DNA from: an uncultured Flavobacterium sp.
GTDB taxonomy: Bacteria; Bacteroidota; Bacteroidia; Flavobacteriales; Flavobacteriaceae
Assembly: GCA_934636265.1 (NCBI GenBank)
Contig: CAKUAD010000005.1
Location: 1-64,000, forward strand
Length of the DNA stretch: 64,000 nt
Direction: 5' to 3'
The position numbers and the translations under genes are program-made. The notes beneath the pieces were generated by a model. The model was not told the DNA's origin and did no database searches. It saw only the letters and a list, made by a program, of their open reading frames with translations. Position 1 is the first letter of the stretch; each line of letters starts with the position of its first letter. Positions 23,139 through 31,083 of this stretch are shown here, one piece after another.

Positions 23139-23153
23139 CAGTGATTTTTTAAT

Positions 23154-24053
23154 ATGCAACGCCTCGCCTACATTATTGTTTTTCCTTTGCTCTGGCTGAT
23201 TTCGGTGATGCCGTTCCAGTTGATGTATGCGCTGTCGGATGTGGTGTACCTGCTGGTTTATCACGTAGTAGGTTACCGCAAACGCGTGGTGCGTCGCAAC
23301 CTGGAGTTGGCGTTTCCTGAAAAGACAAAAGCGGAAAGACTCAACATCGAAAAGGACTTTTATCGCCACATGTGCGACATGTTTCTGGAGATGATCAAAA
23401 CGATGAACATATCGGAGGACGAAATCCGCAAACGGTTTGCCTTTACCAATATGGACGAATACCTCGATCTTGAAAAGAAAGGCAAAAGCATTGTCATGAT
23501 GGCAGCGCACTATGCCAGCTACGAGTGGGTCATCTCGATGAATTACTACATCAGTTTTGATGGGTATGCCATTTACAAGCGCATCAACAATCCGTACTTT
23601 GACCGCTTGGTCCATCGGATACGGTCCAGATTCCGGGCACATCTGATCACCACCAAAAAAACCATCGATACCATCAGTGAAAATGAAGCGGCCGGCCATC
23701 GGGGCGTTTACGGTTTTGCCGGCGATCAGGCGCCCAAGTCGACCAAGATCTACCATTGGGGAAAATTCATGAATCTGGACACACCACTGATTACCGGCGG
23801 GGAAATGTTGGCCAAGCGCTTTGACATGAACATGATTTACCTCAATGTCGAAAAGGTAAAACGCGGACATTACCAAGGCACTTTTATTCCGCTGAGTGAA
23901 GATGTGCGCGCCGCCCGCGACTACGAACTCACCGATGCCTACATGGCGTTGGTTGAAGCGCAAATCCGCAAAGCCCCGCAGTTTTATCTATGGACGCACA
24001 AACGCTGGAAATCAGATGCGTACAAGTCTAGAACTCGAACCAACCGGAAATAA
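23154..24053 (+). CDS. Lysophospholipid/lipid A-type acyltransferase (LpxL/HtrB family)
   Basis: A 299-residue membrane-associated acyltransferase. It has an N-terminal hydrophobic segment, RRNLELAFPEKT near residue 48 as in the LpxL family, and the HX4E motif AAHYASYE (His119, Glu124). GFAGDQAPKSTKIYHWGKFMN is the usual GD-P substrate region. It probably adds a secondary acyl chain to lipid A or a related lipid (flavobacterial members can also serve ornithine/glycine lipids). Its end overlaps the converging aminotransferase gene by 26 nt. Confidence 0.87.
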   Translation: MQRLAYIIVFPLLWLISVMPFQLMYALSDVVYLLVYHVVGYRKRVVRRNLELAFPEKTKAERLNIEKDFYRHMCDMFLEMIKTMNISEDEIRKRFAFTNMDEYLDLEKKGKSIVMMAAHYASYEWVISMNYYISFDGYAIYKRINNPYFDRLVHRIRSRFRAHLITTKKTIDTISENEAAGHRGVYGFAGDQAPKSTKIYHWGKFMNLDTPLITGGEMLAKRFDMNMIYLNVEKVKRGHYQGTFIPLSEDVRAARDYELTDAYMALVEAQIRKAPQFYLWTHKRWKSDAYKSRTRTNRK

Positions 24054-25512
24054 CCTCGTTGGCACAGGGAGCGTCCTTGTGCAGATACTCATTGGTGTTT
24101 TTGTCGTAAATGTAATCCTTGGCCCACTCGGTGTGGTTTTGCGCCAGTTGGCGGATGGCGTTGCAAACGTATTGAACCTCGGCATCAGTTGTAGTGGGGT
24201 GAATCGACATGCGTATCCATCCCGGTTTTTCCAAAAGTTCACCCAGCGAGATCTGGTCGGTCAGGCGGTGCGAGGTTTCGCGGTCAACGTGCAACAGGTA
24301 ATGCCCGTAGGTTCCGGCGCAACTGCACCCGCCGCGCGTCTGGATGCCAAAGCGGTCATTGAGAAGTTTGACGCCCAGATTAAAGTGAAGTTTATCAATG
24401 TAAAATGAAATCACGCCCAAACGGTTCCGGTGTTGTCCGGCCAAAACCGTCAGATTGGGAATTGTTGAGAATTCATCAAAGATGTGGTTAACGATCTGGT
24501 GCTCGCGTTCCAGAATGTTGTGCGTGCCCATCTGCTCCTTTAGCCTGATGGCCAAAGCCGTTTTGATCACCTGCAAAAAACCGGGTGTCCCGCCGTCTTC
24601 GCGGTCTTCGATGTTTTCGACGTATTTGTGTTCCCCCCACGGATTGGTCCAGGAAACCGTTCCGCCGCCTGGGTGATCGGGCACCATGTTGCGGTACAAT
24701 TTGCGGTTAAAGACCAAAATGCCGGAAGTGCCCGGTCCGCCTAAAAACTTATGTGGCGAAAAAAATACCGCGTCAAGTTGACACTCAGGATCGGCCGGAT
24801 GCATGTCAATGTCGACATACGGTGCCGAACAGGCAAAATCTACAAAACAAACACCGCCCGCGCGATGAATCATCCGGGCCATCTCGTAGTAAGGTGTCAC
24901 AATCCCGGTTACGTTTGAGCATGCCGTAACCGATGCGATCTTAAGCGTATGGTTCTCGTACTGGCCAAGCAAACGCGCAAATCCATCAAGACAAACCAGC
25001 CCGTCGGCCGTGGCGGGAATCACCTCGACGGTAGCTATTGTTTCCAGCCATGAGGTTTGATTGGAATGGTGCTCCATGTGCGTAACAAAAACAACGGGGC
25101 GCTTCTCGGCCGGAATCCGGGTGTATTCTATGAGGTTTTCAGGCAGTTTTAGCCCAAGGATCCGCTGAAATTTGTTGACTACGCCCGTCATTCCGGTTCC
25201 GGTTGCAATCAGTATATCGTCCTGGCTGGCGTTTACGTGGTTTTTGATGATTTGACGCGCCTTGTGATAAGCCAGAGTCATCGCGGTTCCGGAGGCTGTG
25301 GTTTCCGTGTGCGTATTGGCAACAAAAGGCCCGAATTCGTGGAGCATCTTATCCTCGATCGGGCGGTACAGACGGCCTGACGCTGTCCAATCGGTATACA
25401 CCATTTTTTGCGGGCCAAATGGGGATTCAAACGCCTGATCGATGCCGACGATGTTGTCTCGGAAAGGCTTGAAATACTGCTCGAGTGAAGTTTGGACGGT
25501 TTGGGGTGTCAT
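24028..25512 (-). CDS. Aminotransferase class V-fold PLP enzyme
   Basis: A 494-residue PLP enzyme of the class V (cysteine desulfurase-like) fold. FFSPHKFLGGPGTSG contains the Schiff-base Lys; THMEHHSNQTSW and DFACSAPYVDIDMHP are the usual PLP-contact regions; RGGCSCAGTYG near residue 405 is a Cys-containing loop similar to, but not the same as, the SufS/CsdA active loop. It is longer than SufS (about 405) and is not beside suf genes, so cysteine or kynurenine-type activity cannot be assigned. Start ATG 25512 is supported by the typical YTDWTASGRLYRPIE opening. Confidence 0.78.
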   Translation of the reverse strand: MTPQTVQTSLEQYFKPFRDNIVGIDQAFESPFGPQKMVYTDWTASGRLYRPIEDKMLHEFGPFVANTHTETTASGTAMTLAYHKARQIIKNHVNASQDDILIATGTGMTGVVNKFQRILGLKLPENLIEYTRIPAEKRPVVFVTHMEHHSNQTSWLETIATVEVIPATADGLVCLDGFARLLGQYENHTLKIASVTACSNVTGIVTPYYEMARMIHRAGGVCFVDFACSAPYVDIDMHPADPECQLDAVFFSPHKFLGGPGTSGILVFNRKLYRNMVPDHPGGGTVSWTNPWGEHKYVENIEDREDGGTPGFLQVIKTALAIRLKEQMGTHNILEREHQIVNHIFDEFSTIPNLTVLAGQHRNRLGVISFYIDKLHFNLGVKLLNDRFGIQTRGGCSCAGTYGHYLLHVDRETSHRLTDQISLGELLEKPGWIRMSIHPTTTDAEVQYVCNAIRQLAQNHTEWAKDYIYDKNTNEYLHKDAPCANEVISGWFEF

Positions 25513-25599
25513 GCCTTAGAAATTTGGGCAAATATACTGATTTACGATTTCGTCTGTGTTGAATCAAAAAATCCCTACTTTTACGATAAACCCTCTACC

Positions 25600-26736
25600 A
25601 TGAAAAAAACACTACTCGCCATCATACTTGCCGCAAACGCTGCATTGGCCCAAAACTCAAGGCTGACTGAAATCTGGGAAAACGAGGCTTGGAAAAATTC
25701 CAAAACCATCACTTACGAATATCTAGCAGGCGTACCCAGCCAAGAACTCCATCAGGTTTGGAATGGATTGACTGAAAGTTGGTTAAACCAAACCAGAACT
25801 TTGTATACTGACCAATCCATAGTCCAGCGCATTTCGCTGACGCAGAACTGGATTCCGGAAACGCAGATTTGGGTTGATGATTTTCGCGTTACTACGCTGT
25901 TTGTCGACCAGATTATCCGTACCAAGGAAGCCTGGACCGGGTCGTCATGGATCAACAGCGAGCGATCGATTGATGAAATTGTGCCGCAAACCTCCTCGAC
26001 CCTCACGCATCAAATCTGGACATCGGGCGCCTGGACCAACTCACACCGCACGATCACAACCTTTGGACCCAACGAATCCGAGATGGAAGTGATCAATCAA
26101 AACTGGGATGGAACCCAATGGGTAAATGTCTCACGCCGCGAGGTGACCGTTCTGGCGGATTTTCAATCAACCACCCAAACGATCGATCAGGTTTGGGAGG
26201 CCGATGGCTGGGTAAACGTTGCGCGTACTTTGGCGCAAAATCTATCTGAAAATCAGCATCAAAGCCAGTTCTTCAACTGGCAGGATCAGTGGCAACTCGA
26301 CTCGCGCACGGTTATAACCACAACGGGCGAAAATTATCACTCACTTTCAGAAAACTACGAAGCCGGTGATGACCAATGGATTCCATACGCCCAGCATTTC
26401 AGGGTGATCGATGAATTAGACGAGATCAAAACATTTCAGAATTTTATCGGAAACTGGATCAACGACTATCGCGAAACCACCAACTGGAGTGGAATCCTTC
26501 AGGATGAAAGACCGTCGCGAAATGTAGTATCGGTGTACCCAAATCCAAGCGCCGACACCATCCATGTATCAGCATTGCAAACTGTGCAATCGTACACGCT
26601 TTTTGGGATCAACGGGCAACTGATCAAATCCGGAAAACCCACCAATGACCAGTTCAGCATTGATATCAGCACGCTAAAAAACGGAGTCTACATCCTGAGT
26701 GCCGACGGCGAGATTTTGAGAATCATCAAGCGTTAA
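25600..26736 (+). CDS. Secreted T9SS protein with tandem WxxxxWxNxxR repeats
   Basis: A 378-residue secreted protein: signal peptide MKKTLLAIILAANAALAQ, then about ten tandem repeats of roughly 28-35 residues each with two Trp, for example IWTSGAWTNSHRT, NWDGTQWVNVSRR, VWEADGWVNVART and NWQDQWQLDSRT, and then a type A T9SS domain (VYPNPSADTIHV ... GVYILSADGEILRI). ATG 25600 is chosen over earlier codons by the signal peptide and a TACTTTTA box 16 nt upstream. The repeats probably form beta-hairpins; function unknown, perhaps adhesion or glycan binding. Its stop interleaves with that of the converging gene (TTAA 26733-26736). Confidence 0.75.
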   Translation: MKKTLLAIILAANAALAQNSRLTEIWENEAWKNSKTITYEYLAGVPSQELHQVWNGLTESWLNQTRTLYTDQSIVQRISLTQNWIPETQIWVDDFRVTTLFVDQIIRTKEAWTGSSWINSERSIDEIVPQTSSTLTHQIWTSGAWTNSHRTITTFGPNESEMEVINQNWDGTQWVNVSRREVTVLADFQSTTQTIDQVWEADGWVNVARTLAQNLSENQHQSQFFNWQDQWQLDSRTVITTTGENYHSLSENYEAGDDQWIPYAQHFRVIDELDEIKTFQNFIGNWINDYRETTNWSGILQDERPSRNVVSVYPNPSADTIHVSALQTVQSYTLFGINGQLIKSGKPTNDQFSIDISTLKNGVYILSADGEILRIIKR

Positions 26737-28121
26737 AGGCCAGCAATCGCCTTCATTTCCTGCATAATCCGCAAGGCGAGTTCATCGGCGGCCTGTTGCG
26801 TCGCGGCTTCAGTATAAATGCGGATAATCGGCTCGGTGTTGGATTTTCGCAAATGAACCCAGCTGTCGGCAAAATCGATTTTCACGCCGTCGATCGTAGA
26901 GATTTCTTCGTTTTGATAGCGCTCGGCCATGACCGTTAAAATGCCATCCACATCGATTTGCGGTGTAAGCTCGATTTTGTTCTTGCTCATAAAATACGAT
27001 GGATAGGTCTTTCGGAGTTCGGAAACCTTCATCTTCTTTTCGGCCAGATGCGTCAGGAACAAGGCCACACCCACCAGGCTGTCGCGACCGTAGTGCGATT
27101 GCGGATAAATGATTCCGCCGTTGCCCTCGCCACCGATTATGGCGTTGTTTTTCTTCATCAGTTCCACCACGTTCACCTCGCCTACCGCGCTGGCCTGGTA
27201 CGTTCCGCCGTGTTTTTGCGTCACGTCTCTCAGTGCGCGTGAGGATGACAAATTGGACACCGTATTGCCGGGAGTTTTGCCCAGCACGTAGTCGGCAACG
27301 GCCACTAAGGTGTATTCTTCGCCAAACATTTCGCCATCGTCGCTGATAAACGCCAGGCGGTCTACGTCAGGATCGACCACAACGCCAAAGTCGGCTCTTT
27401 CCTCGACCACCAGTTTGCAAATATCAGTCAAATGCTCCTTTAACGGCTCGGGATTATGTGGGAAATGTCCGTCGGGTGTGCAATACAACTTGACGACTTC
27501 GACGCCCATCTCTTCCAGTAGTTTTGGAATGATCACGCCGCCCGATGAATTCACGCCATCGACCACGACCTTGAATTTGGACTCGCGAACTTTATCAGCA
27601 TCCACCAAAGGCAGCGCCAGCACTTCGTCAATATGGATGTCCATGTAGGCGTCGTTTTGGGTGATGGTTCCCAGGTTGTCAACCTCGGCAAAATCAACCG
27701 AATCGCTTTCAGCTATTTCCAGAATCTGCTGGCCATCGGCACCGCTTAAAAATTCACCGCGCGCGTTGAGCAGTTTCAAAGCGTTCCATTGCTTGGGATT
27801 GTGCGACGCGGTCAGGATGATACCGCCATCAGCCTTTTCCAACGGAACGGCAATCTCTACTGTAGGCGTCGTTGAAAGTCCAAGATCTATAACATCGATG
27901 CCAAGCCCAACCAGGGTATGCATCACAAGATTGTGGATCATCGGGCCTGAAATGCGCGCGTCACGGCCAATGACTACCGTCAGTTTGTCTTTTCCGGTGT
28001 GTTTTTTAAGCCATGCACCATAGGCGGCGGCAAATTTTACAGCGTCGATGGGTGTCAGGTTGTCGCCGGCTTTTCCGCCAATGGTTCCCCGAATTCCTGA
28101 GATTGACTTGATCAGTGTCAT
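26733..28121 (-). CDS. glmM: Phosphoglucosamine mutase / phosphohexomutase
   Basis: A 462-residue alpha-D-phosphohexomutase. Catalytic phosphoserine Ser106 is in ILTASHNPKQWNALK, the metal loop is DPDVDRLAF, the sugar loop is GGEGNGGI, and the phosphate loop near the C-terminus is RKSNTEPIIRIY. Annotation as GlmM (glucosamine-6-P to glucosamine-1-P, cell-wall precursor) is usual for this Bacteroidetes form. Phosphomannomutase/phosphoglucomutase activity cannot be excluded, since the TEPxxRIY loop is shared. It faces acpH across divergent promoters. Confidence 0.82.
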   Translation of the reverse strand: MTLIKSISGIRGTIGGKAGDNLTPIDAVKFAAAYGAWLKKHTGKDKLTVVIGRDARISGPMIHNLVMHTLVGLGIDVIDLGLSTTPTVEIAVPLEKADGGIILTASHNPKQWNALKLLNARGEFLSGADGQQILEIAESDSVDFAEVDNLGTITQNDAYMDIHIDEVLALPLVDADKVRESKFKVVVDGVNSSGGVIIPKLLEEMGVEVVKLYCTPDGHFPHNPEPLKEHLTDICKLVVEERADFGVVVDPDVDRLAFISDDGEMFGEEYTLVAVADYVLGKTPGNTVSNLSSSRALRDVTQKHGGTYQASAVGEVNVVELMKKNNAIIGGEGNGGIIYPQSHYGRDSLVGVALFLTHLAEKKMKVSELRKTYPSYFMSKNKIELTPQIDVDGILTVMAERYQNEEISTIDGVKIDFADSWVHLRKSNTEPIIRIYTEAATQQAADELALRIMQEMKAIAGL

Positions 28122-28151
28122 AATTTTGTTTGGTTAATTTTAATGGACACG

Positions 28152-28173
28152 CAAATATACTTTGTTATCTTTG
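28152..28173. promoter_or_regulatory. Divergent -7 boxes for glmM (-) and the ACP phosphodiesterase gene (+)
   Basis: Minus-strand TATATTTG (28159-28152) reads toward glmM with a leader of about 25 nt; plus-strand TATCTTTG (28166-28173) reads toward the ATG at 28203. Both match TAnnTTTG. The two boxes are only 6 bp apart, so the promoters probably compete. Confidence 0.55.
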
Positions 28174-28202
28174 AAGATGACCCATTTACGCAGCATCCAT
28201 TT

Positions 28203-28793
28203 ATGAACTTTTTGGCCCACATCTTCCTCTCCGGTGATGACCCACAAATCAAAATCGGCAATTTTATGGCCGATGGCATCCGCGGACAGGACTACCTTGC
28301 GTATCCGGAAGGAATCAAAAAAGGGATTTTGCTGCACCGGGCCATTGACACTTTTACTGACGAACACCCTGTTTTCCGTCGCAGTACGAAGCGTCTTCAC
28401 ACTGAATTCCACCATTATTCGGGGGTGATTGTCGATGTGTTCTACGATCATTTCCTGGCTAAAAACTGGAAAATCTATCACGCTGAAAATCTTAAGACTT
28501 ACGCCCAGTCATTTTACAATCTGCTTGAAGAAAACTATGACATCCTTACGCCAAAAGTCCAGCACCTTTTGCCCATCATGATCAAGTACGACTGGTTGGC
28601 AAGCTATGCAAGTGTCGACGGCATCAGCGCTATCCTTTCGCAGATGGACAGCCGAACCCAATATAAGTCCGGCATGACAATGGCCGGGGCGGCCCTGCTA
28701 CGCCACTACGATGAGTTTGAAACTGATTTTACCGAGTTCTTTACCGATTTGCAAATCATCTGTCGGCAAAAACTCAATGAACCAAGCACATAA
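28203..28793 (+). CDS. acpH: Acyl carrier protein phosphodiesterase (AcpH-like)
   Basis: AcpH removes 4'-phosphopantetheine from holo-ACP. The 196-residue protein matches the family: MNFLAHIFLSGDDPQIKIGNFMADGIRG, HRAIDTFTDEHPVFRRS and VDVFYDHFLAKNW with the His/Asp metal ligands of this HD-like fold. ATG 28203 is chosen because MNFLAH is the conserved N-terminus and the upstream in-frame ATG at 28143 lies before the promoter box. Confidence 0.85.
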   Translation: MNFLAHIFLSGDDPQIKIGNFMADGIRGQDYLAYPEGIKKGILLHRAIDTFTDEHPVFRRSTKRLHTEFHHYSGVIVDVFYDHFLAKNWKIYHAENLKTYAQSFYNLLEENYDILTPKVQHLLPIMIKYDWLASYASVDGISAILSQMDSRTQYKSGMTMAGAALLRHYDEFETDFTEFFTDLQIICRQKLNEPST

Positions 28794-28811
28794 CCACTCA
28801 CCCATTTTGGC

Positions 28812-28819
28812 TATTTTTG
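28812..28819 (+). promoter_or_regulatory. -7 box of the ClC gene
   Basis: TATTTTTG matches TAnnTTTG and ends 5 nt before the A of ATG 28824, so the inferred +1 is the start codon itself. No TTG lies at the -33 position. Confidence 0.42.
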
Positions 28820-28823
28820 CCAC

Positions 28824-30647
28824 ATGCCCGACAAAAAAGCACCTTTGCTCAAAATCATTTTACGCAATGTCCTGAGACGGATTGAAAACCTGATTTTTTT
28901 GCTCAAGACACTGCTAAACGAACGGCATTTCATCTATCTGGCCTGTGTGCTTGTAGCCGTATCGTGCGCCGTGGCCGTGATTATCCTCAAGATGTTTGCG
29001 CACAATGTGTTCCTTTTGGCCAATTACATCAACGCATACCTTAAACTGCCGTACATCAACAGTTTGCTGCCCATTGTCGGGATTTTGCTCACCGTTTTTG
29101 TGGTTAGACACTTTTTGGGCGGACATCTGGAAAAGGGCAGTTCGCGCATCTTGTACGCAGTGGCCAAACGCGGCGGCATCATCCCAAAAAAGCAGATGTA
29201 TGCGCAAATCATCACCAGCTCACTTACCGTCGGGCTTGGCGGATCGGCCGGGCTTGAATCGCCCATAACCGTTACGGGTGCGGCCTTTGGGTCAAACTTT
29301 GCCATGCGTTACCGGCTTTCGCAAAAAGACAGGATTTTGCTGCTGGCCTGCGGCGTGTCGGCGGGAATCGGAGCGGCTTTTAATGCGCCCATTGCCGGCG
29401 TTTTGTTTGCAATCGAGGTTGTTTTGACCGATGTCACCATCAGCGCGTTTATCCCCATCATCATTTCGGCAGCAACGGGGGCCCTGGTTTCGACGGTCTT
29501 AATGGGCGAAGGTGTCTTGCTTTCATTTTCACAACGACTGGATTTTGACTACAAAAACATACCGTTCTACATCTTGCTGGGTTTGCTCGCCGGACTGCTG
29601 TCGGTTTACCACGCCCGGAATTTCAGGCGCGTCGAATCATTTATGGGACGGATCAAAAACAAATCCTACAAGCGGGCACTTTTTGGCGCAGGGATTCTGG
29701 CCGTCATGATTTTTTTCTTCCCGACGCTTTTTGGCGAAGGTTATGAAAGTATCAAGACCTTGGCCGGGCCCAATCCGCAGTCGTTACTTAATAATACGCT
29801 TCTGGAAGGCTTTCAGGACAAGCCCTTGATTCTGCTTGCCTTTTTGAGCCTGACGGTACTGCTCAAATCCTTCGCCACCGGACTTACTTTGGGCAGCGGA
29901 GGAAACGGCGGAAACTTTGCGCCCTCACTTTTCGTCGGGTCATACCTGGGCTTTATAGTCGCGACCGCAGTCAACCTAACCGGATTGGTCAAACCGCTTC
30001 CTGTAGCCAATTTTGCATTGGTTGGTATGGCGGGAATCCTGGCGGGACTTTTTCACGCGCCGCTTACAGCCATCTTTCTCATTGGGGAGATTACGGGTGG
30101 TTATGCGTTGATGGTTCCGTTGATGATTGTATCGTCGATCAGTTTTGCGGTGTCGAAACAGTTCGAGCAACACTCGATGGATGTCAAGCACCTGGCCGAC
30201 AAAGGCGATGCGTTTACCAGTGACAAAGACCGCAACATCCTCTCGGGCATCGATATTTTGCCGTTGATAAAGCCGTCGGTCACGCTCAATCCTACCGACA
30301 ACCTCGAAGCCATGACAGGCGCCATATCAGCCACCGGTCAACAGCACTTTGCCGTTACCGACGATCGAAATCGGATACTGGGCATCGCTACCTTTTTACA
30401 GGGAAAATCAATGCTTTTTAATCCGTTCCGACAAAAGAACACTAAAGTTCGCGACATCATGACTGCGCCTGTCGAAGTCCCAATCGAAGCAGGAACCGCG
30501 AAAATCATGGAAATACTCGATGCGCAAAACCTCGATGCCATAGCAGTAACGTCGGAAGGCACATTTACGGGATTTGTCTACAAAGCCGACATTTTGGAAC
30601 AATACCGACAGCGGTTGAAGGAAATGGTGATTTCGATAGATCATTGA
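28824..30647 (+). CDS. ClC-family chloride channel/transporter with CBS domains
   Basis: A 607-residue protein: about 10-12 membrane helices forming the ClC core (GGSAGLESPITVTGAAFGSN for the anion-selective loop, GVSAGIGAAFNAPIAGVLFAIE, GGNGGNFAPSLFVGS), then two cytoplasmic CBS domains (about 465-600, with VRDIMTAPVEVPIEAGTAKIMEIL). It moves chloride or similar anions, possibly in exchange for protons, and CBS domains usually sense adenine nucleotides. The GSAGLESP loop differs from the classical GSGIP, as in many prokaryotic ClCs. Confidence 0.9.
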   Translation: MPDKKAPLLKIILRNVLRRIENLIFLLKTLLNERHFIYLACVLVAVSCAVAVIILKMFAHNVFLLANYINAYLKLPYINSLLPIVGILLTVFVVRHFLGGHLEKGSSRILYAVAKRGGIIPKKQMYAQIITSSLTVGLGGSAGLESPITVTGAAFGSNFAMRYRLSQKDRILLLACGVSAGIGAAFNAPIAGVLFAIEVVLTDVTISAFIPIIISAATGALVSTVLMGEGVLLSFSQRLDFDYKNIPFYILLGLLAGLLSVYHARNFRRVESFMGRIKNKSYKRALFGAGILAVMIFFFPTLFGEGYESIKTLAGPNPQSLLNNTLLEGFQDKPLILLAFLSLTVLLKSFATGLTLGSGGNGGNFAPSLFVGSYLGFIVATAVNLTGLVKPLPVANFALVGMAGILAGLFHAPLTAIFLIGEITGGYALMVPLMIVSSISFAVSKQFEQHSMDVKHLADKGDAFTSDKDRNILSGIDILPLIKPSVTLNPTDNLEAMTGAISATGQQHFAVTDDRNRILGIATFLQGKSMLFNPFRQKNTKVRDIMTAPVEVPIEAGTAKIMEILDAQNLDAIAVTSEGTFTGFVYKADILEQYRQRLKEMVISIDH

Positions 30648-31048
30648 GAAGGACTGTAGGATTTGTCCTTATCGGAATCCCGGTGACTTCTGATTCGCAA
30701 AGACCAAATTCGCGAAGGGTTTAGGCTGCGCGCTGGAATTCAGACGGGCAAAAGCAAATTGCCGATTCGCGGGTTAAACCCCAAAGGTTTTAAAAACCTT
30801 TGGGGTTTGCAAAATAAAAATTCCGCCTCACCTCCCCTTACAGATAACCTGCCGAAAATGTTAAGATTTAGGAACAGATTTAAAAATTTGCAACCCGACC
30901 CTATCCCAAGCGAACCGACAAAAATCATGTGAGCTTAAATTCAACTTAGTCAGTAAGTTTATCTCCCAAAATCCCCCTCACTTGTTGTTAATAAGTTCCG
31001 CTCTGATTTTTAACTGTTAATTATAAAATGTCAATCTTCAATTATCAC
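30648..31048. other. Intergenic region of about 400 bp without a recognisable gene
   Basis: Between the ClC gene and the uvrA promoter I find no supported coding frame or tRNA. It holds one perfect long palindrome (30776-30808) and then AT-rich sequence with several short stretches of the TCAATTATCA/GTCAATTG type. It is a likely site of past repeat insertion. Confidence 0.5.
30776..30808. repeat. Perfect 16-bp-arm palindrome
   Basis: Left arm 30776-30791 (AAACCCCAAAGGTTTT) is the exact reverse complement of right arm 30793-30808, with one A between. It has no T-run directly after it, so it is not a standard terminator. It resembles dispersed AAACCTTTGGGG palindromes that I recall from Bacteroidetes intergenic regions. 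Confidence 0.8.
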
Positions 31049-31077
31049 TTGTCAATTGCTTCCCAGTCGTATCTTTG
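31049..31077 (+). promoter_or_regulatory. uvrA promoter
   Basis: TTG (31049-31051), 18 nt, then TATCTTTG (31070-31077), a complete match to the Bacteroidetes consensus. The box ends 7 nt before ATG 31084, so the message has essentially no leader. I see no LexA-like box, only the promoter. Confidence 0.7.
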
Positions 31078-31083
31078 CAATGC

